Assembly (NCBI GenBank): GCA_038744685.1
Contig: JBCDMB010000007.1
Location: 1-64,000 of the forward strand
Direction: 5' to 3'
DNA length: 64,000 bases
Origin: Verrucomicrobiota bacterium
GTDB taxonomy: Bacteria > Verrucomicrobiota > Verrucomicrobiia > Opitutales > Puniceicoccaceae
Below the pieces are notes generated by a model. That model was not told the origin of the DNA. It did not search any database and saw only the letters and a program-made list of their open reading frames with translations. Position numbers and translations under genes: made by a program. Position 1 is the first letter of the stretch; each line of letters opens with the position of its first letter. Positions 7,594 through 16,400 of the stretch are shown here, in pieces.

Positions 7594-9312
7594 GTGACCG
7601 CTGAAAGCATATCTCCGGATGAGGGCTCTGAAAGTTCGGCTCAAGCTCTTTCCTTTCTGCGCGGCTTGATTGACTGCGGCGTTCGCGACTTTGTTGTCAG
7701 TCCGGGTTCGCGGTCGACGCCACTTGTCTTAGGACTTCGCACTTTTTCTCCCGTTCGTTCTCGAGTGATCTTAGACGAACGTTCCGCGGCCTTCTTTGCT
7801 CTTGGCTTAGCTGATAGCACCAGGAAACCCGTTGCACTGATCTGCACTTCCGGAACCGCATGCGCCAACTACTTGCCTGCAGTTGTCGAGGCATTCGAAC
7901 GAGGCGTGCCGTTACTTTTGCTTACGGCTGATCGTCCGCCAGAATTGAGAGACTGCGGATCCGCACAGACGATCGATCAAATCGGATTGTTTGGAAAGTT
8001 CTGTCTCTGGTCGATCGATGCGATCGTCCCGCAGGGTTTGGAAGGGGCTTATGAACTTTACCGAATCGCAGTGGAAGGGGTGGGGAGTGTAACAGGGGAT
8101 GTTCGTGGGCCTGCCCACTTTAATCTGCCGTTTCGGGAGCCTTTTCTTCCAGCATATTCCGGCAATCCTGCGATACCAGACAAGCCCCACGAAGAGATTG
8201 AGTCGCCCCATTCAGAAGTGGATTGGGAGCGTATTCGGAATTCGGGACCGGGATGGATTCTTGTGGGTGTAGCGAATCCTCAGGACTCGATTCAGTGGGA
8301 GAACTCTGTATTTTCGCTGAGTGACTACCTCGGATGGCCTATCTTTGCAGATGTTTCCAATCCCCTTCGTCATTCATCCGGTGCCGAGGGTAGGGTGGTC
8401 ACCCAATACGAGGGTTTGATTGGTTCAGGCCTCTTGGATGAGGCCAGAGAATTGACCCCAAAAGCTCTAGTGCAGATTGGTATTCTTCCCACGGCGAAAA
8501 ACCTTCGTGAAATTCTTGGAGAGTTCCCTGTTCCCCGCTGGCAATGTTCTCCTGAACCAGGAGGCCTCGACCCCTCGCGACTTCCTTTTGAATGGATTTC
8601 AGCGCCTCCCGAGAAGTGGAATCAGCTCCCTGATGAAACCATTTCAAATGAGTTTCGAGCCAGTTGGATCGCCGCGGACAAAGCCATGAAAGGTGTAGTG
8701 ACTGATTGGCTACTGAATAGAACCGGAAACTTCGAAGGGAAACTCCATTACCACGTTTCCCAGTCGGTGCCCGAAGGTTCTCAGATACTGGTTGGGAACA
8801 GTCTTCCTGCCCGCGATGCGGAGCGTTTTTGGTTTTCTTCGCGATCAAATGGGGTGCGTCTTTTCATGAACCGAGGGGCAAGCGGAATCGATGGAATGGT
8901 ATCGACTGCTGCTGGTTTAGCAGAAGGTGGAATTCCGACCTTTGCCATTCTTGGAGACTTAACCTTTCTCCACGATGTAGGTGGGTTGCGTGCTGCGGCG
9001 AGGACTGATGGATCACTCACCTTTATTGTGATCGATAATGGGGGAGGGAGGATATTCGGTCAGCTTCCAATCCGATCGGAAACCGAGATTTTCGAAGAGT
9101 ATTTTCTCACCCCGCAAAGCGTGGATTTCCAGAAGCTCTGCGAAGCTCATGAGATTCCGTTTAAAGAGGTTCATCAGGTGTCTGAGGTAGCAGGCGAGCT
9201 TCAAGAGACTCGTCCGGGAGCGCGGGTAATCTTGGTGAGAATCAATTCGGACGACGATGCGACTGCTCGACAGGAATGGAAGAAACTCTTCGAGAGATTC
9301 GGAACAGTCTGA
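7594..9312 (+). CDS. menD: MenD, SEPHCHC synthase (menaquinone pathway)
   Basis: MenD is a thiamine-diphosphate enzyme that joins 2-oxoglutarate to isochorismate in menaquinone synthesis. It has 572 residues from a GTG start. SPGSRSTPL at about residues 36-44 is the family signature, followed by the E-rich PYR half. ThDP/Mg binding is seen in GDLTFLHDVGGL near residue 451 and the downstream IDNGGGRIFGQLP. No other men gene lies in the window. It converges on msrA with a 6-bp gap. This supports menaquinone as a quinone of this organism through the classical, not the futalosine, route. Confidence 0.95.
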   Translation: MTAESISPDEGSESSAQALSFLRGLIDCGVRDFVVSPGSRSTPLVLGLRTFSPVRSRVILDERSAAFFALGLADSTRKPVALICTSGTACANYLPAVVEAFERGVPLLLLTADRPPELRDCGSAQTIDQIGLFGKFCLWSIDAIVPQGLEGAYELYRIAVEGVGSVTGDVRGPAHFNLPFREPFLPAYSGNPAIPDKPHEEIESPHSEVDWERIRNSGPGWILVGVANPQDSIQWENSVFSLSDYLGWPIFADVSNPLRHSSGAEGRVVTQYEGLIGSGLLDEARELTPKALVQIGILPTAKNLREILGEFPVPRWQCSPEPGGLDPSRLPFEWISAPPEKWNQLPDETISNEFRASWIAADKAMKGVVTDWLLNRTGNFEGKLHYHVSQSVPEGSQILVGNSLPARDAERFWFSSRSNGVRLFMNRGASGIDGMVSTAAGLAEGGIPTFAILGDLTFLHDVGGLRAAARTDGSLTFIVIDNGGGRIFGQLPIRSETEIFEEYFLTPQSVDFQKLCEAHEIPFKEVHQVSEVAGELQETRPGARVILVRINSDDDATARQEWKKLFERFGTV

Positions 9313-9318
9313 AGTGCT

Positions 9319-9954
9319 CTAACTTCCCCAGACTTCCTCCAAGAACCCAGCTCGACCAGACCCCCGGCGGTAGCGCTCGTAGTGGAGGGGGTTTTTGAGA
9401 TAATAATCCTGATGGTAAATCTCGGCAGGGTAGAAGGGTTGGTAATCCGAAATCGGGACGACAACTGGACGTTCAAATCGGCCGCTTTCTTCCAGTGCCA
9501 TCTTTGAAGCTTCGGCGATCTCCCGCTCTTCCTCATTCTGAACAAAGATCTCCGGCCGATACTGAGAACCACGGTCGGCAAACTGTCCACTGAGATCGGT
9601 GGGATTGATCTGACGCCAGAAGATATCAAGAATTTCACTGTAGGAAATGACATCGGGATCGTAAAAGACCTGAACTGCCTCGGTGTGGCCAGTCCGACCA
9701 TAAGCCACATCCTGATAACTCGGGTCAACTTCCGGTCCACCCGTGTAGCCCGAGAACACCGCTTTCACACCCTCCTCTTTTTCAAACGGACCTTCCAGAC
9801 ACCAGAAACAACCACCAGCCAGTGTGGCGACGGCAAACTCGTTGAGCTCCTCTGGAATCACCGCTTTAGCGGTGTCGTCCGAACTGCCGCAAGCGGTGAA
9901 AATCGGGAGAACTAGGGCGAGAAAAAGAAGCGTCGGGTGACAGGAAACCTTCAT
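9319..9954 (-). CDS. msrA: MsrA, peptide methionine-(S)-S-oxide reductase, lipoprotein form
   Basis: MsrA reduces methionine-S-sulfoxide in proteins. The catalytic motif GGCFWCLEGPF is at about residues 47-57. The N-terminus is a lipoprotein signal (hydrophobic run, lipobox FTAC with Cys near residue 21), so the enzyme is probably anchored facing the periplasm. GHTEAVQVFYDP and GSQYRP are further family blocks. The domain is MsrA only, with no MsrB fusion. Length is 211 residues including the signal. It converges tightly on menD. Confidence 0.93.
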   Translation of the reverse strand: MKVSCHPTLLFLALVLPIFTACGSSDDTAKAVIPEELNEFAVATLAGGCFWCLEGPFEKEEGVKAVFSGYTGGPEVDPSYQDVAYGRTGHTEAVQVFYDPDVISYSEILDIFWRQINPTDLSGQFADRGSQYRPEIFVQNEEEREIAEASKMALEESGRFERPVVVPISDYQPFYPAEIYHQDYYLKNPLHYERYRRGSGRAGFLEEVWGS

Positions 9955-10026
9955 GTTCTTGAAAGGAAGGCACTACTCGGTGTTCGGCAACCTCGATCTC
10001 TCGAAAGCAAAATCAGTCAACGCTCT

Positions 10027-10902
10027 TTAGCCGGACCTCTCGAATAAGACGAGGGACCATTCGCCGTCCGTTCGCACTATGGATTCGATCTTTTCTCCCC
10101 AGTTGCGCTCAGCTGCACCTTGAAAAACCGACGCAACTCTCTCTGCCTCATGTGCGAGAATACCGCTGAGTACGAGCCAACCCCCATCTTGAACAGAGGA
10201 GGTAAATTCGTCTGCATAAACGGAAAGCACATTGGATTGGATATTGGCGAGAAGGAGTGTGCACTTCCGTTTCGCCAAGCCGTCCTCGATACCCGCTTCG
10301 GCAACCATAAGGTCATCATCAAGACCGTTTGCAGTAGCGTTCTCCTTCGTTACCCGGATTGCTTCGGGGTCATTGTCGAAAGCAAAAACCTCTGCGAAAC
10401 CCAATTTGATTGCAGAAAGTGCAAGGACTCCGCTCCCGCAGCCAGCGTCGATCACTTTACCCTCAACTCCCTTGGCCTCGCTATACTCCACCAGAGCTTC
10501 TGCGCACAAACGAGTGGTCTCGTGACTTCCTGTTCCAAACGCCAAACCCGAGTCGAGGTAGACCACCGCTTGGTCTCGCTCCACCGCAAATGACTCACGC
10601 TCCCACTCAGGAACCCACTGTAACCTTCCGTAGGCCCATGGTCTGAGGTGATGTTTGTAGGATTCCATCCAATCCTCATCTTGGACGACCTCAACCTCAG
10701 GATCTCTGGGTAGAGTAGGAAACTCGTTCCGCAGAGAGTCCCAACGAGAGCGACTTTCTGTTTCGTCATCAAAATAACCGCACAAAGTCACTGCGTCCTC
10801 TGGTCGCGGATGAACAATCGACCACGAAGATATTTCCTCACAAAAATAATCCTCGAGCGGTTGGACCAATTCCTCGGGGATCACAGAAAAAATTTTGATC
10901 AT
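10027..10902 (-). CDS. prmA: PrmA, ribosomal protein L11 methyltransferase
   Basis: A SAM-dependent methyltransferase that modifies ribosomal protein L11, 291 residues. The SAM-binding motif DAGCGSGVLAL lies in the central region, with FGTGSHETT just before it and the post-I acidic FAFDNDP after it. LLANIQSNVL matches the catalytic (V/L)ANI motif. The start at 10902 (MIKIFSVIPEE) is preferred over an in-frame start at 10962, which would run back into rfaE2. It sits 34 bp downstream of rfaE2 on the same strand. Confidence 0.9.
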   Translation of the reverse strand: MIKIFSVIPEELVQPLEDYFCEEISSWSIVHPRPEDAVTLCGYFDDETESRSRWDSLRNEFPTLPRDPEVEVVQDEDWMESYKHHLRPWAYGRLQWVPEWERESFAVERDQAVVYLDSGLAFGTGSHETTRLCAEALVEYSEAKGVEGKVIDAGCGSGVLALSAIKLGFAEVFAFDNDPEAIRVTKENATANGLDDDLMVAEAGIEDGLAKRKCTLLLANIQSNVLSVYADEFTSSVQDGGWLVLSGILAHEAERVASVFQGAAERNWGEKIESIVRTDGEWSLVLFERSG

Positions 10903-10936
10903 GCTCAAATTTCTAGGGCATTCCAAACGTGCTCTA

Positions 10937-11428
10937 CTAAAATGCTTCCTTGATGCGCCCAATCATAGCGGAAGTGCTAAATCCTTCGAGAAAAGGAACG
11001 AAGACGATGCTTGAACCCACCTCCTCAAATGCCGCTCGTTCCGATTTGTCCAAACTTTCCAGCGTGTAGTCTCCCGCCTTTACGTAAATGTCCGGTCGTA
11101 TGATTCGAATTTCTTCAGTCAGTCTCATTTCAGGAAAGACGAACACCTCCGCAACAAATGAGAACGCCCGAAGGAGGTAAGCACGCTCAGACTCAGAAAG
11201 GATCGGACGTTTATCGCCTTTTAGAGCACGGACACTCCCATCGCCGTTGATTCCGATCCAGAGCTCGTCTCCCATAGCAGCCGCTTCCTTCAGGTAGGAC
11301 ACGTGCCCCGGATGGACGAGGTCAAAACAACCATTGGTAAAAACCAGTGTCTTCCCATCCGCACGCAGTCGCTTTCGTCTCTCAACAAGATCGGCGGCGA
11401 GAGGGGGAGTGGGCAGAGACGGGTTCAT
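10937..11428 (-). CDS. rfaE2: RfaE2, D-glycero-beta-D-manno-heptose-1-phosphate adenylyltransferase
   Basis: A cytidylyltransferase-fold enzyme that makes ADP-heptose, the donor for the LPS inner core. At 163 residues it is the stand-alone C-terminal half of HldE. TNGCFDLVHPGHVSYL at about residues 30-45 contains the HxGH nucleotide-binding motif, and KAGDYT occurs in the C-terminal part as in the family. No RfaD or RfaE1 gene lies in the window. The upstream spacer to dnaJ carries two kinds of repeat (11435-11462 and 11503-11602). Function fits with waaA, kdsB and the glycosyltransferase fusion elsewhere in the window. Confidence 0.9.
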   Translation of the reverse strand: MNPSLPTPPLAADLVERRKRLRADGKTLVFTNGCFDLVHPGHVSYLKEAAAMGDELWIGINGDGSVRALKGDKRPILSESERAYLLRAFSFVAEVFVFPEMRLTEEIRIIRPDIYVKAGDYTLESLDKSERAAFEEVGSSIVFVPFLEGFSTSAMIGRIKEAF

Positions 11429-11434
11429 GAAACT

Positions 11435-11462
11435 TCGAACGTCGAGCGTCGAACATTGAAGT
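11435..11462. repeat. Degenerate heptad tandem repeat (TCGAACG family)
   Basis: Four consecutive 7-nt units read TCGAACG, TCGAGCG, TCGAACA, TTGAAGT, starting 6 bp upstream of the rfaE2 start codon. The spacer has no other recognised element until 11503. It is one of several short-period repeat families seen only between genes in this window. Confidence 0.55.
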
Positions 11463-11502
11463 GGGGGGCTAAACTAAAATTAATCAGTCGAAAATCGACC
11501 TC

Positions 11503-11602
11503 TGGTAGGGCGCAGTCTTCGACAAGCCTCCCTGTTTTCCAATAACAGGTAGGAGGTAGTTCTTTCGTGCATGCCCGGCTTGCCACAGGCTGCGCCCTAC
11601 CA
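11503..11602. repeat. 100-bp imperfect inverted repeat (REP/MITE-like)
   Basis: Perfect 13-nt ends (TGGTAGGGCGCAG at 11503-11515, its complement at 11590-11602) are followed inward by a second matching block (CAAGCC / GGCTTG). Near the centre an internal hairpin pairs CCTGTT with AACAGG (about 11531-11548), flanked by CCTC and GGAGG. There is no open reading frame or T-run. The structure fits a non-autonomous palindromic intergenic repeat; a role in ending dnaJ transcription is possible but not shown. Confidence 0.65.
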
Positions 11603-11620
11603 TTTTGAGTCACCGTTTTT

Positions 11621-12778
11621 CTACTTAAAGATTCCCTTAAAGAAACCTCCCGATTCTGAGTCGGTGTCGTCGCCACAGGCTTTTGCGAACGCCTCCAGAG
11701 CCTCTTTCTCTTCGCCACTCAACTTTTTGGGAACATTGATTGAAACCTGGACCATTTGGTCACCGGTTCCGGATCCGCGTAAGTGTGGCATCCCTTTGCC
11801 TTTGAGGCGGAAAGTGGTTCCCGTCTGGGTACCGGAAGGAATCTTGATCGAACCCTTGCCTGTGAGAGTCGGCACTTCGAGGGTGCCACCCAAAGCCGCT
11901 AAGGTGAACGGAATTTTTAGCTCCATGTAGAGATTGTCGTTTCTCCGTTCGAACAACTCATGGTCCTTTACATGGATCACGATGTAAAGGTCGCCGGATT
12001 GACCTCCCCGCACTCCCGCTTCTCCTTTTCCGGCCGAACGCAGTCGCGATCCTGAATCGACTCCCGCAGGAATCTTGACCTTGAGCGTGCTGGTCTCAGT
12101 GATCCGACCTTCTCCGCTACAGGTCGCGCAGGGTTTCTCGATGACAACTCCTTCACCGTTACAGGTCGGGCAGACCTGCCGAAAGCTAATGAATCCCCTC
12201 GAAGAACTGACTTGGCCAGTGCCCCCACAGGTTGGACAGGTCTTGCGGCCCGAGCCGGGTTCCGCACCTTCGCCGTTGCACTTTGCGCAGGAGACGGGAC
12301 GTCGGTAGCGAATCTCCTTTTCGATGCCAGAGGCCGCTTCATCAAGCGAAATTTCCAGATCAAAACGTAAATCCGCTCCCTCCAATCCACTTTCGGATAC
12401 ACCGCCTCCAGCACCTCCAAAGAAGTCTTCAAAAATGCCTCCGCCGCCGCCTGAACGTCCTGAACCTCCTCCAAAAACTTCCCGGAAAATGTCAAATGGG
12501 TCATGAAATCCACCTCCAGCACCTCCGGCTCGACCAGCGCCCACACCACCTTGAGCAAAGGCGGCATGGCCATAGCGGTCGTAGGCGGCCTTTTTCTCAG
12601 GATCCTTGAGGACCTCGTAAGCTTCTGAGATTTCCTTGAACTTCGCTTCTGCCTCTGGGTTATCCGGATTTTTGTCGGGGTGCCATTTCACCGCCATTTT
12701 CCGATAGGCCTTCTTGATCTCGTCAGCCGACGCATTCTTTTCGACACCCAAAAGATGGTAGTAGTCTTCCTTGGCCAT
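11621..12778 (-). CDS. dnaJ: DnaJ, Hsp40 co-chaperone
   Basis: Stimulates DnaK ATPase and delivers substrates. It has 385 residues from the ATG at 12778 ([12 protein letters not shown]); the frame extends upstream into grpE but the J-domain start is clear. The J domain has the HPD triad in WHPDKNP near residue 32. A Gly/Phe-rich linker follows (about residues 75-125), then four zinc-binding repeats ([32 protein letters not shown]) and the substrate-binding C-terminal domain. GGAGAG in the last grpE codons serves as ribosome binding site. It is 4 bp downstream of grpE, so the two are one operon. No dnaK is in the window. Confidence 0.96.
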   Translation of the reverse strand: MAKEDYYHLLGVEKNASADEIKKAYRKMAVKWHPDKNPDNPEAEAKFKEISEAYEVLKDPEKKAAYDRYGHAAFAQGGVGAGRAGGAGGGFHDPFDIFREVFGGGSGRSGGGGGIFEDFFGGAGGGVSESGLEGADLRFDLEISLDEAASGIEKEIRYRRPVSCAKCNGEGAEPGSGRKTCPTCGGTGQVSSSRGFISFRQVCPTCNGEGVVIEKPCATCSGEGRITETSTLKVKIPAGVDSGSRLRSAGKGEAGVRGGQSGDLYIVIHVKDHELFERRNDNLYMELKIPFTLAALGGTLEVPTLTGKGSIKIPSGTQTGTTFRLKGKGMPHLRGSGTGDQMVQVSINVPKKLSGEEKEALEAFAKACGDDTDSESGGFFKGIFK

Positions 12779-12782
12779 TCCC

Positions 12783-13421
12783 TTAACTCTCCTCAGCCGA
12801 AGAATCCGCTCCACCATCCTCTTCGGATGGCGAACCGCTAGAAACAATCACTGAAGCGGCACGCAAAAGTCTTTTCTTTAAAGTATAACCCGGACGAACG
12901 GTCTTGATCACCTTTCCCTCGGGAACTTCTTCGTGTGCTTCGTGGGCCATACAGTCATGGAGGTTTGGATCAAAATCCTCCCCAGTAGGAGTGCTCTCCT
13001 TCAACCCGTAACCCTCGAGGGTCTTTTTGAGTTGGTCCGCAACCATCTGAAAACCATAGGCCACATCCTTCGCCTCTGGGTGGTTGTCTGCCGCTTCCAG
13101 GCCAAGTCGAAGGTTGTCCATCGCTGGGAGTAGGTCCTCCACAACCGAGCCAACCGCAAAGTCCCGCAGCTCATCCCGCTCCCGAGCTGTCCGACGGCGA
13201 AAATTATCTAAATCCGCAACGCTCCGCAGATATTTCTCCTGGTTTTCCTTAGCCTTTTCCTCAGCCTCGTCGAGTCGTTTGAGGAGAGCACTTTCCGGAG
13301 ATTCGTCAGTTTCTGGTTCAGAATCTTCCGAAAACTCCTCATGATCTATGGGTGTTGGCTCACCTTCTGGGAGTGGTTCCTCCACAGTTTCCTTTGTGTC
13401 TTCTTCCGTGTTTTTGGTCAT
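12783..13421 (-). CDS. grpE: GrpE, nucleotide exchange factor for DnaK
   Basis: A 212-residue protein with a very acidic N-terminal arm (about residues 1-45, rich in Glu/Pro/Ser), a predicted coiled coil (about 45-100) and the C-terminal beta-domain ending in [21 protein letters not shown], the usual GrpE closing signature. It releases ADP from DnaK. It leads the grpE-dnaJ operon; a candidate sigma70-type promoter lies at 13456-13482 and no CIRCE operator was found in front of it. Confidence 0.93.
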   Translation of the reverse strand: MTKNTEEDTKETVEEPLPEGEPTPIDHEEFSEDSEPETDESPESALLKRLDEAEEKAKENQEKYLRSVADLDNFRRRTARERDELRDFAVGSVVEDLLPAMDNLRLGLEAADNHPEAKDVAYGFQMVADQLKKTLEGYGLKESTPTGEDFDPNLHDCMAHEAHEEVPEGKVIKTVRPGYTLKKRLLRAASVIVSSGSPSEEDGGADSSAEES

Positions 13422-13455
13422 AGGGAATACGCTCCAAATAAAGTAAGCGGTGGAG

Positions 13456-13482
13456 ATTGTACGAGGAGTTTCGGGACTTCAA
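13456..13482 (-). promoter_or_regulatory. Candidate promoter of grpE-dnaJ
   Basis: On the minus strand TTGAAG (13482-13477) and TACAAT (13461-13456) are separated by 15 bp, about 35-60 bp upstream of the grpE start. The -10 box matches five of six consensus bases; the -35 matches four and the spacing is short. A heat-shock sigma element is not evident. Confidence 0.3.
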
Positions 13483-13547
13483 CCCCCGAGAAGGAGTTTT
13501 GCATTGGTTTTTCGGAGAAGAGGAACGAGGCTTCGAGCCGTTTGGAG

Positions 13548-14855
13548 CTAATTTATAGCCCCTAATTGTTTTAGAATCAGATTGGCCGTCCGCTCGACTG
13601 AACCGCGGTTCTCTCGGTGCCAGGCAAGGGATGCGGCAGACATAGACGCACGTTTCTCGGGATTGAGTGCTAGTTCAACCAGAGTGGTCTCCACCTCACC
13701 TTCATCCTCCGCGCGAAGTGCTCCGCCTCGCTTCTCCAAACCGCTACAAGCAGCTTTAAAATTTGTCATTTGGGGACCGTATACGATCGGTTTGCCTAGG
13801 GCAGCAGCTTCAATGGGAGTTTGGCCACCGTCACTAGGTGGCAAGCTTTTCCCGACAAAAACAAGATCCGACAACGCAGTAAAGCTCTGTAGCTCTCCGG
13901 TCGTATCAGCAAGATAGACTCGGTCCCCACTTTTACAAGGGCCATCTACGCTGCGGACGGACGCAGACAGTCCGAGGTTCTCGATCTCCGCGATTACCCC
14001 GGCCCTTTTCTCAGCATGACGCGGCACGATGACGAGTCGTAAATCGAGCCCTCTGCTCGCAAGAACCTGGTAGGCTTTGACCAACGGAGTCGCCTCACCC
14101 GGCCACGTCGACGAACCAAGGAGAATCAACGGAGGCTTGACCGACAGCTCCGATACGAGACCGAGCTCTCTTAGTTCAGAGAGTCGCTTTTCGGGATTCG
14201 GAAGCTCAATCACATCGACGTCGAATTTCAGGTTTCCAAAGACCTCAACTGGAATCGTGCCCTCGAGGAGCTCATCAAAACGCTCAGCATCCTCCTTTGA
14301 GCCGGCACATACCTTGGTGACTCCTCGAAAAGGAAATCGTCCGAGGCTTCCTGCCTTCTGATAACGCCGGAAGGATCTGTCCGACAACCGCGCGTTGATC
14401 AGATAGACCGGGACGCCTCTCTTTTTTGCCTGATGGAGGTGCTCCGGCCAAAGCTCGCCTTCCATGAGGATGCAAAGATCGGGTCGGAACCGCTTCCAAA
14501 CTTTTGCACTCACCGGCCAGAGATCCACCGGAAAGTAGGCAAGAAAATCGGCTCCAATGTTCTTCTCACGGGCAATTGCGAAACCGGTGCTCGTGGTCGT
14601 AGTAAGGACTACCTGAAGATTCTGGTTTCTCTCTTTGAGGAGTTTGATTACTGGCTGAATCGCCAAAATTTCACCGACACTAACCGCTTGGATCCAAACG
14701 ACTCTACCACCTTCTTTCCGATTGAAGGAGGGGGGGAATCCCAGGCGATCGGCGAATCTCTCTCCGTAACCTCCGCGTTTGAGGATTCGCTTCAGGTAGA
14801 AAGGCAGGCCTACGATCAGCGCGAAGGGAAAGAGTAGGCGGTAGAGCCAAATCAT
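13548..14855 (-). CDS. waaA: WaaA (KdtA), Kdo transferase
   Basis: Transfers 3-deoxy-D-manno-octulosonic acid from CMP-Kdo to lipid A; a GT30-family inner-membrane protein of 435 residues. An N-terminal membrane anchor (about residues 1-20) is followed by WIQAVSVGEILA, the GT-B acceptor-side motif with the catalytic Glu. The C-terminal half has LGSSTWPGEATPLVKAY, VPRHAEKR and VGKSLPPSDGGQTPIEAA, all typical. Its ATG overlaps the dapA stop by 4 bp. Together with kdsB and rfaE2 it shows a conventional Kdo/heptose LPS core. Confidence 0.94.
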   Translation of the reverse strand: MIWLYRLLFPFALIVGLPFYLKRILKRGGYGERFADRLGFPPSFNRKEGGRVVWIQAVSVGEILAIQPVIKLLKERNQNLQVVLTTTTSTGFAIAREKNIGADFLAYFPVDLWPVSAKVWKRFRPDLCILMEGELWPEHLHQAKKRGVPVYLINARLSDRSFRRYQKAGSLGRFPFRGVTKVCAGSKEDAERFDELLEGTIPVEVFGNLKFDVDVIELPNPEKRLSELRELGLVSELSVKPPLILLGSSTWPGEATPLVKAYQVLASRGLDLRLVIVPRHAEKRAGVIAEIENLGLSASVRSVDGPCKSGDRVYLADTTGELQSFTALSDLVFVGKSLPPSDGGQTPIEAAALGKPIVYGPQMTNFKAACSGLEKRGGALRAEDEGEVETTLVELALNPEKRASMSAASLAWHRENRGSVERTANLILKQLGAIN

Positions 14856-15739
14856 TCAATCTCCGCAAGAAGCGAGCGAAGCAATTCCTCGGTTTCACTG
14901 GAAATAGGAGCCAAAGGCAGACGAACTTCAGCACTCTGGAGCAGTCCCATTTCCCGAAGGACGAACTTTACCGGAACCGGGTTTGGCTCGACAAAAAGTG
15001 CGCTAAACAGAGGCGCAAAGCGGCGAAAAATCCTGTTGGCCTTTTCCGGGTTGTTGGAAAACGAGTCCACCATTTCGATCAACTCTGCGGGGAACGCATT
15101 GGAGGCAACGCTGACGACACCGGTAGCACCCAAAGAAAGAAACGGAAGGGTCAGTCCGTCGTCACCACTCGTTACGGCAAACTGATCGTCAAGAGCACTT
15201 ACGAGGGAAATCACCCGATCACAAGAACCACCGGCCTCCTTGATTCCGCATACCAAGGGATACTTTTCCCGAAGACGAACGACCGTCTCGACCCCGATCT
15301 CAATCCCACAACGGGAAGGAATTGAATAGAGCAAGATTGGAATACTCGTGGCTTCGGCAATTGCAGAGAAATGAAGAAAAAGTCCCTCCTGATTCGGTTT
15401 GTTGTAATACGGTGCGACCAGCAAAAGTGCATCGGCTCCCACATTCTCCGCCTCCTTTGACAGGTGGAGCGCCTCGGCCGTCGAATTCGATCCCGTTCCC
15501 GCGATTACAGGAACCTTTCCTCCTGAAAGCTCCCGCACCTTTTGGATCACACCGATGTGTTCATCGGTAGTTAAGGTTGGAGATTCACCCGTCGTTCCCA
15601 CAGCAACCAGACCGGTCACACCGGCTTCCATCTGCGCAGCTACCAGCTTTTCCAGATCCGCCCAGGACACTTTGCCATCAAGCATCGGGGTGGCGAGGGC
15701 TGTCTGCACCCCACGAAAGATAGTTGTACCGTCTGCCAT
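14852..15739 (-). CDS. dapA: DapA, 4-hydroxy-tetrahydrodipicolinate synthase
   Basis: Condenses pyruvate with aspartate semialdehyde, the first committed step of lysine and diaminopimelate synthesis. At 295 residues it has the expected (beta/alpha)8 form. GTTGESPTL at about residue 48 carries the catalytic Thr pair, YSIPSRCG the Tyr and CGIKEAGG the Schiff-base Lys. The last four bases overlap the waaA start, so lysine/DAP and LPS genes are translationally linked here. A 64-bp region separates it from the divergent RibK-like gene. Confidence 0.95.
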   Translation of the reverse strand: MADGTTIFRGVQTALATPMLDGKVSWADLEKLVAAQMEAGVTGLVAVGTTGESPTLTTDEHIGVIQKVRELSGGKVPVIAGTGSNSTAEALHLSKEAENVGADALLLVAPYYNKPNQEGLFLHFSAIAEATSIPILLYSIPSRCGIEIGVETVVRLREKYPLVCGIKEAGGSCDRVISLVSALDDQFAVTSGDDGLTLPFLSLGATGVVSVASNAFPAELIEMVDSFSNNPEKANRIFRRFAPLFSALFVEPNPVPVKFVLREMGLLQSAEVRLPLAPISSETEELLRSLLAEIE

Positions 15740-15821
15740 GTGCTCCTATTCCTAGGCACTTTCCGATTGTGGTGTCACCAAAAAAGGGTGAGTAAGGTGG
15801 GGATTGGTTTCGGGTTTCAGA

Positions 15822-16283
15822 ATGGGTTCGACGGTGGAAAAAGTTGAGGTAAGTGGTGTAGTCGTGAGGGGTCATCGCGTCGCCTCAGGAAATGCAGAGG
15901 ATTCTCCTTACCCGGCAGGAACAATTGCGCTACAGACTCCTTTTTTTAGAGCGCGAGGGGTCGATGTTGGGCGTTTTTTTCCTGGAACAATCAATGTTTC
16001 CATTTCCCCTCAACAAGTGTCCGAAATCAGACCCAAGGTCACTTTGGATCGTGTGCAATGGGTATCCGATGTTCCTCCCGAAACATTTTCCTTCTTAGAC
16101 TGTGTTCTGAATTTTGAGACCGTCTGCTACCACGGGTTGGTCTATTATCCCCACCCTGAGACTAAAGTTCGACACTTTCAGTCGAAATCAATTATCGAGG
16201 TTTTGATGCCAAAAGTCCCTTCTCTCACCTACGGTAGTCGAGTTGTTTTATTCCTGGATTCTAGTGAGATCTCTTTTGCTTAA
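15822..16283 (+). CDS. RibK/DUF120-like protein, possible kinase fold
   Basis: A 153-residue protein from the ATG at 15822 (a TTG at 15804 preceded by AAGGTGGGGA is an alternative). The layout VSGVVVRGHRVASG ... FFPGTINVSI ... SIIEVLMPKVPSLTYGSRVVLFL parallels archaeal CTP-dependent riboflavin kinase (DUF120), which has the PGTLN and IIEI.AP blocks in the same order and spacing. The Gly-rich CTP-binding segment of RibK is not clearly conserved, so activity is uncertain. No bacterial RibF is in the window. It sits alone, divergent from dapA and 117 bp upstream of pilT. Confidence 0.45.
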   Translation: MGSTVEKVEVSGVVVRGHRVASGNAEDSPYPAGTIALQTPFFRARGVDVGRFFPGTINVSISPQQVSEIRPKVTLDRVQWVSDVPPETFSFLDCVLNFETVCYHGLVYYPHPETKVRHFQSKSIIEVLMPKVPSLTYGSRVVLFLDSSEISFA

Positions 16284-16400
16284 AACGCTCACTGTGAGAG
16301 GTCGTTGGCGAGCCAATTCCGTTTCGTGTTTTTCGACGCTGCGAAGGTCGAGCCGGAAGCAAACTCGACATAAGCTTTCTCCGTGTTCATCTTTTTCTCT

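Noticed and set aside
11503-11602. Ordinary rho-independent terminator for dnaJ
   Set aside because: The arms are too far apart and no T-run follows; the nested ends fit a repeat element better.
12232-12609. Arg/His-rich 125-codon plus-strand frame inside dnaJ
   Set aside because: Antisense of the Gly-rich and zinc-repeat region of a clear dnaJ.
13422-13547. CIRCE heat-shock operator upstream of grpE
   Set aside because: No GCACTC-N9-GAGTGC inverted repeat was found in the region.
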